NCBI GenBank assembly: GCA_003024785.1
Contig: PUQB01000023.1
Coordinates: 757,316 to 821,315 of the forward strand
Length of the DNA stretch: 64,000 nucleotides
Reading direction: 5' to 3'
DNA from: Selaginella tamariscina
Taxonomy: Eukaryota > Streptophyta > Lycopodiopsida > Selaginellales > Selaginellaceae
Below the pieces are notes generated by a model. The model was given only the letters and a program-made list of their open reading frames with translations. It was not told the origin of the DNA and did no database searches. Position 1 is the first letter of the stretch. Every line of letters starts with the position of its first letter. This document shows positions 1 to 10,200 of the stretch, piece after piece. A program made the position numbers and the translations under genes.

Positions 1-150
1 ATTAATATTTTAATAACAACATCAATATTTATATAATGTACCTCTTATGCTCTTCCTTAATTGTTATATTAGGCAATATATTATATAATTTAATACTTCT
101 ACTTTTATAATGTTATTAATTTTTGTTCAATGAATGCTATAATTTATTAA
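1..150 (+). mobile_element. 3' end of a DUF7869-type element
   Basis: The first 150 bases match 26874-27043, which lies downstream of the DUF7869-type reading frame at 24468-26240, with only scattered differences. An inverted, shorter match lies at 14890-15110. The segment is AT-rich and non-coding, so it is read as the terminal untranslated part of this repeat family cut by the left window edge. Confidence 0.6.
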
Positions 151-168
151 AGGGTAGAATACAAAATA

Positions 169-220
169 GAATATTCTAAAGAATATTCTTTTTCAAACAT
201 ATATTCTAAAGAATATTCCT
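169..220. promoter_or_regulatory. Cluster of GAATATTC palindromes (heat-shock-element-like)
   Basis: AGAATATTCT occurs twice within 22 bases, followed by ATATTCT and AGAATATTCC. The nGAAnnTTCn layout is the core of a heat-shock element. Similar GAATATTC units recur at about 1850, 1975, 2185, 3450, 3510 and 11945. AT-rich DNA produces such words by chance, so function is only a suggestion. Confidence 0.25.
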
Positions 221-298
221 TTAATATTAGAAAATGCTAATTAAATAGCTAAAATTGCTAATTATTAGGAAATGGGACTATAGCCATGCCCATTTTAG

Positions 299-414
299 TT
301 ACAACTTGCATTTATCTCGAACTTCCACAGTTCCAGTGCCAACTATCTCGTTGTTCCGAAGAAGACATACTTTATCTCCAGTATTAACATATTGTCCAGC
401 ACATAAATAATTGT
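299..414 (-). pseudogene. Short coding relic, possibly transposase C-terminus
   Basis: The minus strand is open for about 38 codons and ends with TAA at 299-301. It contains GDKVCLLRNNEIVGTGTVEV, which resembles the VGDxVYL...VVAxGTV segment near the end of plant transposase-type proteins. The last roughly 30 bases (285-318) recur next to a Ty3/gypsy remnant at 12092-12128. Too short for a firm assignment; no start or domain boundary can be seen. Confidence 0.25.
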
Positions 415-543
415 ATTATTTATGATATCTGTTTATGCAATATTCTAAAAAATCTGAATTACGGTTACTTAATAATATGCATATGCAATAATACATAATT
501 ATGTTTAGAAATAATATCTCATGTTTGATTAATACAACTGATG

Positions 544-1095
544 GGCGGGATTAATCCCGCCCACGAATCCCTCCAACGAGGAACGGTCGGCGGGATTAAT
601 CCCGCCGCCGACTCAACCCCTTCGGAGAGATCGGCGGGATTAATCCCGCCTTGGATCCCTCTGACAAGGAAGAGCCGGCGGGATTAATCCCGCCGCCGAC
701 TCAACCCCTTCGGAGAGAGTCGGCAGGATTAATCCCGCCCACAATTCTTACGACGGGGAATGGGTGGCGGGATTAAACCCGCACATAACTCTCTCCAAAA
801 CTATGATTTCAAGAGATCTCGGGATAAATCCTGTCCCCAAATTCTTAAAAACATGGATGTGGTGGCGAGATTAATCCCGCCACCCCTTCCCTGCCTCCTA
901 AAATGGTTGGCGGGATTAATCCGCCGACAACTCTTTTTAATAAATTCTGGTAACTCTTCATCAGTTGAGAAGGTTATCGGCGGGATTAATCCGCCACTCT
1001 TTTCAGTGGCAGATAAGCATTGCCGAGAGATGGGGCGGGATTAATCCGCCACCTCTTCGAAGAGGCGAAAAAGAAATGGCCGGATTAATCTCGCC
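544..1095. repeat. Palindrome array A (GGCGGGATTAATCCCGCC)
   Basis: Eleven copies of the 18-bp perfect palindrome GGCGGGATTAATCCCGCC or close variants start at 544, 589, 633, 677, 722, 766, 864, 909, 979, 1034 and 1078. The first six are spaced 44-45 bp. Spacers are partly shared, for example GACTCAACCCCTTCGGAGAG twice. Three later copies have lost one C (17 bp). Apparent proteins with GGINPA or AGLIPP repeats across the array are only the palindrome read in different frames. Confidence 0.95.
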
Positions 1096-1296
1096 GGCCC
1101 GGTTAACCTAGAATATTAAGTTAAAAGGATATTTAAACGGGATAAATTCTTAACGGAATATATTATAATCCTAATGCATTCTTAAACCCCTAAATTGTAA
1201 TTTTAAGAGAGAATGTAGAGAGTGAATCTTTATAAGTATTTTTAAATTTGTTTATAATACTTACTTGTAAACAGCACTGAAGGCGCCGTGCTTTCC

Positions 1297-1303
1297 TATA
1301 AAG
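1297..1303 (+). promoter_or_regulatory. TATA-like box in composite repeat
   Basis: TATAAAG follows GGCGCCGTGCTTTCC and precedes AATAGCACCCAATTTAAT. The same arrangement, with TATAAATAATAGCACCC, is present at about 21430-21450 on the minus strand and in weaker form at about 45236. Conservation between diverged copies suggests a promoter of the repeat. Confidence 0.4.
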
Positions 1304-1333
1304 AATAGCACCCAATTTAATCTCGCTCCTGAG

Positions 1334-1435
1334 ATGATCACTATGAAGAAAAAAGAAGATCTAAAGAGTAAAAATACAGAAATGAAGAAACCCTTGCCGG
1401 AGAAAGAACCAGATTTGAATTTGAGTGGGAATTAA
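1334..1435 (+). other. Short lysine-rich frame conserved between repeat copies
   Basis: An ATG about 30 bases after the TATA-like box opens 33 codons (MITMKKKEDLKSK...) to TAA. The inverted copy at 21226-21402 encodes a similar but longer peptide (MIIIKEREDLKRK...) sharing EDLK, KKPL, DLNLS and FKFTCQTD. Several differences between copies are synonymous. In copy 3, near 45290-45400, the frame is broken. It may be a remnant of a transposon peptide or chance; no family is recognised. Confidence 0.3.
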
Positions 1436-2449
1436 TGCATTTTCAAATTTACATGTCAGACCGACAATACATATGTCAGAAATTCAAATTTTTAAAAAAA
1501 AAACAGAAAATAAATTTAAGATGAGTTGACACAAATATCCGACACTCTGACATATATACTCTCCAGTTCCAATGAGTATTTTAAAATTGCATTAATGTTA
1601 TTCAAGTGATTCAAGCTGTTTAATATTATGAATTTTAGACTATATTTTACATTCTTAGTATTCAAGTATATTTATATTATATATATATATATAAATATAC
1701 TTATACAATAAATAAATTGATATATTATTATGTATCATTTAAAATATATTCATAGTCTGTTTATTATTATTATTTTCTTATTACTCGAGTATTTAGTTTT
1801 CCATTTCCTAGTATCAATGGGATATTCTTTAATATTTTATTAATATTTGAAGAATATTCTAATATTAAACCTGATTATCATAATTAAATTAGTCTTGTTC
1901 TTAATTATTGCAGTAATTATTCTACATTTGTATATATTAATGGATTTTCTCAATTAATTTGTTATTATTTCAAGAATATTCATGTGTTAAACCTTATTAT
2001 CAATATTAATTAATACACACTATGAACATATTTAAATTATTACATAATAATACATCATTTTATCTAATATATAGTCATATATAGTTTTAATAATATATAT
2101 ATTAATATCATTTCCTTAATTACTTGAGTAATTAATCTTCTTTATATTAATGGGATTATTCTTTATTATTTTCTTATTATTCCAAGAATATTCCAATATT
2201 AAACATGATTATGATAATTAATTTAGTTAATTATTTGAGTACTTAATTTACATTTGTATATATTAATGGGATTTTCTCAATTAATTTTATTATTTCAAGA
2301 ATATTTCAATGTTAAACCTTTTTATCAATATTAAATTAATATATTATTAAAACTATATATGGCTATATATTAGATAAAATCATATATTATTATGTAATTT
2401 AAAATATGTTCATAGTGTGTTTATTAATATTATTTCTTAATTATTCGAT

Positions 2450-3350
2450 GTTTGTTTTGCACACATATATTAAACACAATCATAAATTTACACACGCATT
2501 ACAAGAACTTACAAAAACACATATGCACACACATGCACAACCCTAACCAAACTGAAGAAATTGTTGCTTCTTTATTGAAAACATCATGTTCAACGCAGTA
2601 TGATATATGTACTCAATCTGTGTGTATGTAACACATTGAATTTACATGTGTAATATTTATATTAAGCTTGTTGGGAGCAAACCCTAAACCCTAAACCCTA
2701 AACCCTGTGTATACATGTGTGTACAAAAATAATTTTTCAACACTCTCTCTTCACACCATGCATGATCCATCCTAAACCCTAACCCTAAACCCTAATATGT
2801 AACACAATGAATTTACTCATGTAATATGTATGTATGTCTGTGTGTATACACGTGTGCATGTATATTATGTGTACTCTGTATGTATATATGTGTACTTTCT
2901 GTCTTCTCTCATACATACACACCATGCATGATCCATTTAATATGTACTGTCTCTCTTCTCTCAAACATACACACCATGCATGATCTATAATATGTACTCG
3001 GTCTCTCTATATTATGTACTAATATGTATGTATGTCTGTGTGTATAATACACACCATGCATGATCCATAATATGTACTGTCTCTCTTCTCTCATATACTA
3101 TGTATGTATATCTGTGTATAATATGTGTAAGTATATATGTGTACTAATATATGCAATGTGTACAAAAATAATTTTTCAACACTCTCTCTTCTCTCATACA
3201 TACACACCATGCATGATCCATCCTAAATCCAAAACCCTAAACCCATGTAATATGTATGTATGTCTGTGTGTATACACGTGTGTATGTATATATTATGTGT
3301 ATTAATATATGCAATGTGTATGTATGTATTGATACACATGAAACTTTAAT
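2450..3350 (+). repeat. CA/TG-rich subtelomere-like block with telomere words
   Basis: The block holds many CACACA, ATGTATG and TCTCTC runs. A 19-base word CACACCATGCATGATCCAT recurs at about 2751, 2921, 2970, 3050 and 3206 as part of a loose tandem unit with ACTCTCTCTTCTCTC. Two tracts of AAACCCT are embedded (see separate entry). Apparent short open frames here are low-complexity artefacts. Confidence 0.8.
2679..2706 (+). repeat. Interstitial telomere-like (AAACCCT)4
   Basis: Four exact units of AAACCCT, the plant telomere repeat read on the C-rich strand, lie head to tail. A second imperfect tract is at 2771-2795. TTTAGGG words also occur at 3478-3575 and 46085-46108. The tracts are short and sit inside a dispersed repeat, so they do not show that the window is at a chromosome end. 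Confidence 0.85.
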
Positions 3351-3579
3351 ACTCTCATAGACACACACATGTTAAATCCCGCATGATTTATATTTTTGGG
3401 GTGTATGTGATACACCCACGCACACGCACGCGCTAATAATATAATGAAAGAATATTCGTTTAGGGCGAATCTATATTTTATTCTTTTTAGGGTTTAAGTA
3501 TATTCTCAGAAAGAATATTCTATTAGGGTTAATATATATATTTAATTCCTTTAGGGTTTAGGTATATTCTTAGGGTTTC
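3351..3579. other. AT-rich spacer with TTTAGGG words
   Basis: No gene is visible. The stretch has several TTTAGGGTTT words and AGAATATTC palindromes alternating with AT-rich DNA. Confidence 0.6.
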
Positions 3580-4670
3580 AAGAGGCGGCGGCTGTGAAAT
3601 TGGCGGCGGCGGCTGTGCACACAGGTGAGATTTGTGTGTGTGTGTATGTATGTATATATGTATAGGAGTTGCGTATAAATTTATTTATTAGTTTTATCTC
3701 TCGCACACACACGCACACTCCTGTGTATGTATATGTGTGTGTGGGTGTGTGTTTGTTTATATGTATGATTTTATTTGTTTCGCTCACACACGCATACACA
3801 CGATATACATATACACATATATATATATACCTATAACATATAACATACATATATTATGTGTACCAGTATCTGTAAATTTTTTTTTATTGATCTATCTCTC
3901 CCACACACACGCACACTGCTTTACACACACACACACACACATATAATATAATCAATGCATATTAATAAATAGTATACAACACTAGTTTATATATATGCTT
4001 ATATATTCATATGGGTTATATATCTATATACACACATATATATGTGTGTGTTTATCTGTATAATTTTATATTTATTAGTTTTATCTCTCGCACACACACG
4101 CACACTCCTGTGTATGTATATGTGTGTGTGTGTGTGTGTGTTTGTTTATCTGTATGATTTATTTGTTTCGCTCACACACGCATACACACAATATACATAT
4201 ACACATATATATATACCTAGATATATATATACATACATACAACACAGTTTATATATATGCTTATATATTCACAGACTCTCTCTCTTTCTCTATGGATATA
4301 TATTATATACACACATATATATGTGTGTGTTATATGTATAATTTTATTTATTTATTAGTTTATCTTTCACACACACACGCACACTCCTGTGTATATATGT
4401 TTATCTGTATGATTTTATTTGTTTCGCTCACACGCATACACACGATATACATACACACATATATATACCTATGTACACACATATATTATGTGTTACCAGT
4501 ACTGTATAATTTTATTTATTTATCTATCTCTTGAACACACACGTACACTCCTATACATACATACATACATACATATATATATATATAACACACACACACA
4601 TATATATATGTGTGTGTTTTTTTTATCTGTATAATTTATTTATTAATTTTATTTCTCGCACACACGCTAA
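3580..4670 (+). repeat. Long TG/CA/AT microsatellite in three tandem blocks
   Basis: Three imperfect tandem blocks (about 3690-3950, 4078-4345 and 4350-4660) share the order TTATCTCTCGCACACACACG, TG runs, TTTATTTGTTTCGCTCACAC, then ACATATATA runs. Open frames here (C, V, Y, I and H rich) are artefacts of dinucleotide runs. The block abuts palindrome array B without a gap. Confidence 0.85.
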
Positions 4671-4941
4671 GCCCCGAGCGGCGGGATTAATCCCGCCGCT
4701 ATAGGTTTATGGCCTCGGCGGCGGGATTAATCCCGCCCTATATGGTTGGGCCATGGCGGCGGGATTAATCCCGCCGCTATATGGTTGGCCATGGCGGCGG
4801 GATTAATCCCGCCGCTATATGGTTGGGGCCATGGCGCGAGATTAATCCCGCCGCCGAGGCCCTTCACGCAGGCTATGGGCGGCGGGATTAATCCCGCCGC
4901 TCTACGACAAATCGAAGAGCGGCGGGATTAATCCCGCCGCT

Positions 4942-6239
4942 CACCCATGCCCTCCGCGGAATGCGGCGAGATTTATCTCGCCGGCAATTGCCTGTGTGAA
5001 GGCCCTAATGGGTGGGATTAATCCGGCGGATTCCGCGCAGGGCATTTACAGGGGATGGGCGGCGGGATTAATCCTGCCGCTCATGAGGCTAACCGAAGAG
5101 CCTGCATGAAAGATCCTGCACGGAAGGCTAACCAAAGAGCCTGCATGACATGTCCTACGCGTAAGGCGGCGGGATTAATCCCGCCCGCCCAGGGAATTCA
5201 CGCAGGACATGAACGGCGGGATTAATCCGGCCCCCGCTCATGCCCTTCGCGGAGGGCGACGGGATTAATCCCGCCGCTCAGGCACTTCCGCAGGATATAA
5301 GCGGCGGGATTAATCCCGCCCCCACCCATCCTGTTCAAAATGCTGCAGCCAATATATTGTGTGAGCGCATGATTTACGGAGGGCGGCGGGATTAGTCTCT
5401 CCGAACCTTTATTACCCGGTGGCGGGATTAATCCCGCCACCCTTCTTTTTTTCCTCCATTGGTATGTTGAATGAATCCCGACTAACTCTGTCTGAGACGG
5501 AGAACGTTTACAAAATACCAATGGAGGTGAGAAGGGTGGTGGGATTAATTTCACCATCCCTTACAGGTGGGGCGGATTAATCCCGCCGCTCACCCATGCC
5601 CTGCGCGGAATGCGGCGGGATTTATCTCGCCGGCAATGGCCTGTGTGAAGGCCCTAATGGGCGGGATTAATCCCGCCGGATTCCGCGCAGGGCATTTACA
5701 GGGGATGGGCGGCGGGATTAATCCCGCCGCTCATGAGGCTAACCGAAGAGCCTGCATGAAAGATCCTGCACGGAAGGCTAACCGAAGAGCCTGCATGACA
5801 TGTCCTGCGTAAGGCGGCGGGATTAATCCCGCCGCCCAGGGAATTCACGCAGGACATGAACGCGGGATTAATCCGGCCCCACGCTCATGCCCTTCGCGGA
5901 GGGCGGCGGGATTAATCCCGCCGCTCAGGCACTTCCGCAGGATATAAGCGGCGGGATTAATCCCGCCCCCACCCATCCCTGTTCAAAATGCCGCAGCCAA
6001 TATATATGTGTGAGCGCATGATTTACGAGAGGCGGCGGGATTAGTCTCTCCGAACCTTCATTACCCGGTGGCGGGATTAATCCCGCCACCCTTTTTTTCC
6101 TCCATTGGTATGTTGAATCAATCCCGACTAACTCTGTCTGAGACGGAGAAGGTTTACAAAATACCAATGGAGGGAACTGAGAAGGGTGGTGGGATTAATT
6201 TCACCATCCCTTACATGGTGGGCGGGATTAATCCCGCCG
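4942..6239. repeat. 649-bp tandem duplication inside array B
   Basis: The sequence from CACCCATGCCCT at 4942 repeats from 5591 with the same order of palindromes and spacers and only scattered substitutions. A third, rearranged start follows at about 6241, and 6241-6418 is itself repeated at 6419-6593 with a period of about 176 bp. This shows array growth by segmental tandem duplication. Confidence 0.85.
5454..5527. repeat. 74-bp unit with 13-bp terminal inverted repeats
   Basis: CCTCCATTGGTAT at the left is the exact inverse of ATACCAATGGAGG at the right. The unit recurs at 6099-6173 and, with slightly decayed ends, at 6641-6715. The middle contains CTGTCTGAGACGGAGAA, itself nearly palindromic. 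It resembles a very small inverted-repeat element or cruciform module carried within the array. Confidence 0.65.
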
Positions 6240-7067
6240 CGTACGCATGCCCTGCGCGGAATCGGGCGGGATTTATCCCGCCGCCATTGGCCTGCCTGAA
6301 GGGCCTAGGCGGCGGGATTAATCCCGCAAGATTTCGCACAGGGCATTGGCGTTCGGCGGGATTAATCCCGCCGACTAAGGCCGAGTGAAGGGCCTGGGAG
6401 GCGGGATTAATCCCGCCGACGCATCCCTGCGCGGAATCGGGCGGGATTTATCCCGCCGCCATTGGCCTGCCTGAAGTGCCTAGGCGGCGGGATTAATCCC
6501 GCCCGATTCCGCGCAGGGAATTGGCGTCCGGCGATTAATCCCGCCGCATAGGGACCGAGTGAAGGCCCTGGGCGGCGGGATTAATCCCGCCGAGTCTTCA
6601 ATGCCTGTTGGAGGAATGAATCCCGCCACCCTTCCTTTTTTCTCCATTGGTGAGTCGGACCAATCCCAAACGTTTCTGTCTGAGACGTAGAAGGTTTTCA
6701 ACATACCAATGGAGAGAATTGGGAAGGGGGGAAATTCATTTAACCATCCTTACATGGTGGGCGAGATTAATCCCGCCCCTTTCTGGAGTCACTGAAGGGG
6801 TGTGAGAAATAAATCCTGCCCAGTTCTCTCTGAGACCGAGAAGGGTGGCAAGATTAATTCCGCACTCCCGTTCAAGGCCTCCAGAAAGGTGGCGAGATTA
6901 ATCCCGCCCACTCTTTCAGGAGGCATTGAAGGGGTGGCGAGATTAATCCCGCCGCACCTTCCATGTGAATATATATGTGTATTAGTATATATAAGTTGCA
7001 TATCTCATTTTATTTACTTTTATCATCTTATCATAATATTTCGAGTAAAAGCTAGGAATCTATGTAA

Positions 7068-7153
7068 AACTGTCCAGAGCTCACATTTGTGGTGGTTCTA
7101 AAACGAAATGTTATCTTTCTTTTGCACTACACAAATGTGAGCTTCGGACAGTT
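7068..7153 (+). ncRNA. Candidate hairpin RNA or small inverted-repeat element
   Basis: A 24-base left arm (7068-7091, AACTGTCCAGAGCTCACATT...) pairs with the right arm (7130-7153) at 22 of 24 positions around a loop of about 38 bases. Size and pairing fit a plant microRNA-like foldback or a solo MITE. The arms match no conserved plant microRNA family that I recall. It lies about 140 bp upstream of the next gene's first ATG. Confidence 0.35.
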
Positions 7154-7295
7154 AATTACGTCTACTTCTCTCTGTGTATTATTTTTGTATATTCGGGTTT
7201 ATACAAGTGTGTGTGCGTTTTTATATGATTTGTATTCATAGTGTATTATTTTGCAGAAGGACGATTTGATCAAACAAGGAGATCGAGTCATTAGT

Positions 7296-10200
7296 ATGGA
7301 GTCGTCGTCAAATTCTGGGTAAGAATTAAAATAAAATCTGTTATACTCGGATACTTGAACTAATCATTTTTGTATTCAGATGTGGAATTGAGTGACATTA
7401 AAGACAAGAGCAGGAGAAGAGATGGGCAGGGGGATTCTGGAATCAACTTGGCCATATTTTAAGATAAATGGGAAGCGCATTGGAGCAACCATGGCTGCTG
7501 TCAAATTAACCTCTGTCACATCTCATGGACAAGCAAAACAATGGAAAGTAGATTCGCTAGTCAAGCACCCGAAAGCAGGCTGCGAACCCAGATTGGACGA
7601 TCTCGACACATATGCCTTGTTCCATCCAATGTCACGTTCTCGGATCCAGAGGTCGTCAGTTACAACATTAATTTCGGGTGGTTTTGTCGACTTGTGGATA
7701 ATGACGTTCACGTGTTCACTAATGATGTTGACCTTGGAGTTCTTCTTCAACTCAACGAAAGCCCATCTATGGAGGGGATCCATCTGGATGTCTACTTCGA
7801 AATCTTCAGACTCATCGAGTAGGTGTATTGTCAGGAGATATTGCTTCACAATACAGAAAATCAGCAAGTGAGCAATCTTCCCTCTTCACATTGAAGAAGA
7901 ACACAGCGACATCATAATGGAGATTGAGAGGGTGGCTCGGTCTCAGGTTCTCTACAGATCACGTTCAATTTGCTTAGGAGCTTTGGGAGCTGGAAGAGTG
8001 TACCGAGAACACTAGAACAGCTGCAGTCGGGGATCACACATGTTGATTCGGATCGCAAAAGAAAATCATCAATCGTTTTGTCAGCTGCACCTGTGGCATC
8101 TCATGCTGCAATAAGTCACAAGGAAATGATGTTGGATGATAAGATTTATCCTTGTAGGGTTAAATATTGCAGCGTCAACCCAAACTTCAATTACAGGCCA
8201 CTCAACCAGGAACGTGTAGCTGAGCTCATGGAGAAGATGAAGGACGACAATTCTTATACCGTTCCACATAATGCTGTTTTGTGTCCATACTATGAAAGAA
8301 GGAAGGGCGCTGACAAAGTCTGGATCACAACACCAGAACAACTCATGAAGATTCAGACGGAGAATAAAAATCTATCAAGTACTACATCATTAGTGGCCAG
8401 CACACAATAACGGCAGCCCAACGACTTCTCGATGAACACAACAAAGGAACGATGGCAACAAAACTTTCCGAGCATACCCGTGAGAAGCTGACAAAAAGAT
8501 CGGCGTTTTTAGCTAAGCCGAATCTCACAATCGAGCAGTACCATAAGTTATCGGCGGAATGGGACGCTGCCGACACCAACCACTACAACAGCAAAATATG
8601 GGAGAAGTTTAAACACACGCGAGCCGTGTGGGAATCTCTTCAGCGACCACAAAGAGCTACCGCAGGGAATACACAATCTGCGGAATACCGGGTAAGCAAA
8701 TTGTTTGGGCGGGATTTATCTCGCCGGTATATTAATCTGTCTTTTTCCTCAGAGAGTTGAAGAAATTGCAGCAGTTGATTTTGCCCAGGTGGGCGGGAAG
8801 GAAACATCCTTTCTGATGATGTTGATTTCTTGCCCCGAAGATAGGATCTTTGCCAAATGGTTGGGGATTATGGAATCCTTTTCAAAAGGAACACTGAAGA
8901 AGAAGCAGACAAGTGAAGGGGAGCCCTCAGAAAAGTCTGCAAAGAAACCCAGTAAGACGCCGAAGGCTAAGTCTGTTCAATCTACAAAGGATGTAGACAA
9001 CGATTTCAAGCTCACATGGTTGAAGCCTTTAAATGGAACAACGATGGAGGAGATGGAAGTCTTGGCTGATTTGGTGATCGATGGCAAACTACAAATTAAT
9101 AACAGCAGCCCAACCTCTCCTTTTCATCTCAAGGCAATGGAGTTGAAGACGGTCAGGCATTTCAAGGAGTGGTTGGGAATACACTGCCACAAACTGGGTT
9201 GGACCTCGACTTCAACATATGAAGAGGTCAGCAAATATTTGCATGTGACGAACGATGATATGCTTGTCGAATGGGTGAACCAATCGGAAGATCTAGGCAA
9301 GAATCTATTGCACGCCAACGCCAAAAAGGAGAACATTGGGATGACGCCTTCTCTTATGGCAGTCCTTCAGCAGCGGAGAACCGAATTGAACCTTATAAAG
9401 GAGGATGCTACGAATCACGACAAGCCCTACAGATGTTTGTTGTTAGATTCGGAGACTTTATGGGGTAACATCACTGCTTGTAGGAAACCGTTTCAATTGT
9501 TCGTGATGGATCGGCGGGTGTCAAAAAATCTTTCGACAGATAGGGCACTAGAGGATCTGGTGGAGAAACTTAGCCGTGCAAGCATATACATAGAAGGTAT
9601 TTATTATTGAATTCATGCTTGCGCTCTTCACTGATACCTACTTTTTCAGGTATTTATTTCTTGATTCTTGCTCATGTCACCGATACTTTTGCCTTCGCCT
9701 TCGCCAAGAAGAATAGACATCGTTGGACAGGATTTTATATGAACGATGCTAATCCCAAGTGCATTGATACCGTTGTTCACTTGGTTGTTAGGAATGCGCC
9801 AAACAATTTCAAGCTTCCAAATGACTGGCCAGGCATCTGTTTGCACTCCAACGGCCCTGAACCTCCATCCGATACACCGATAGGTATGAGTGACGTATTC
9901 GGCAATGTACGTTATCCAAACATTACAAGTCAAGCGGCACGGAGCATCGTCAACTTGATCAGGGGTCCTCACAGTGATGCGTGGGTTTTTGACTACTGCA
10001 CTAGGGGGTCCGTCTTGAAGGAGTGTTACCTTCGGCATACATGTGTGTTTGCCGTTGAAAAGGATAAGACCATGGTTGAGGACCTGAACAAGTGGATAGA
10101 TTGGGTCTCAACTGAGTACCCCAACGAATCCATAAAGGCGTATTTGAGAAAGTTCCCTCCAGATAAGTGCGATAGCTCTGAAGGTGAATCTGGTTCAATC

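Larger units (their letters stand above)
1100..2450 (+). repeat. AT-rich body of composite repeat, copy 1
   Basis: This block matches 20560-21640 in inverted orientation and 45040-45720 in direct orientation, in each case directly beside a palindrome array. The best conserved part is around 1280-1500 and holds a TATA-like box and a short lysine-rich frame. From about 1740 to 2400 there are four related subunits, each with GAATATTC, TTAAACC and a TATTAATGGGATT-like word. No known protein is encoded. Confidence 0.75.
4680..6953. repeat. Palindrome array B, about 2.3 kb
   Basis: Dozens of copies of GGCGGGATTAATCCCGCC and variants fill the interval. The left part (4680-4852) is a tandem of 38-40 bp units containing GGTTGGCCATGGCGG. 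Many spacers are themselves inverted pairs, for example GCCCTGCGCGGAAT with ATTCCGCGCAGGGC, so long nested hairpins can form. A sister palindrome GGCGGGATTTATCCCGCC with a TTTA centre occurs regularly. Open frames with GGINPA or AGLIPPP repeats are translations of the palindrome, not genes. Confidence 0.95.

Noticed and set aside
2679-2795. True chromosome end
   Set aside because: Only four exact telomere units occur, they are internal, and the same words appear in other copies of a dispersed repeat.
3060-4634. Apparent proteins rich in Cys, Val, Tyr, Ile and His
   Set aside because: They lie in TG/CA/AT dinucleotide runs, with overlapping frames on both strands and no domain.
4746-6704. Open frames rich in GGINPA, AGLIPP and related repeats on both strands
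   Set aside because: GGC GGG ATT AAT CCC GCC reads G G I N P A, and the shifted frame reads A G L I P P. Being palindromic, both strands give the same peptides. They are translations of the repeat.
544-6953. CRISPR array
   Set aside because: Short palindromic repeats with spacers look similar at first sight, but repeats are 18 bp, spacers are related to each other and often inverted, no cas genes are present, and the setting is a plant genome with introns.
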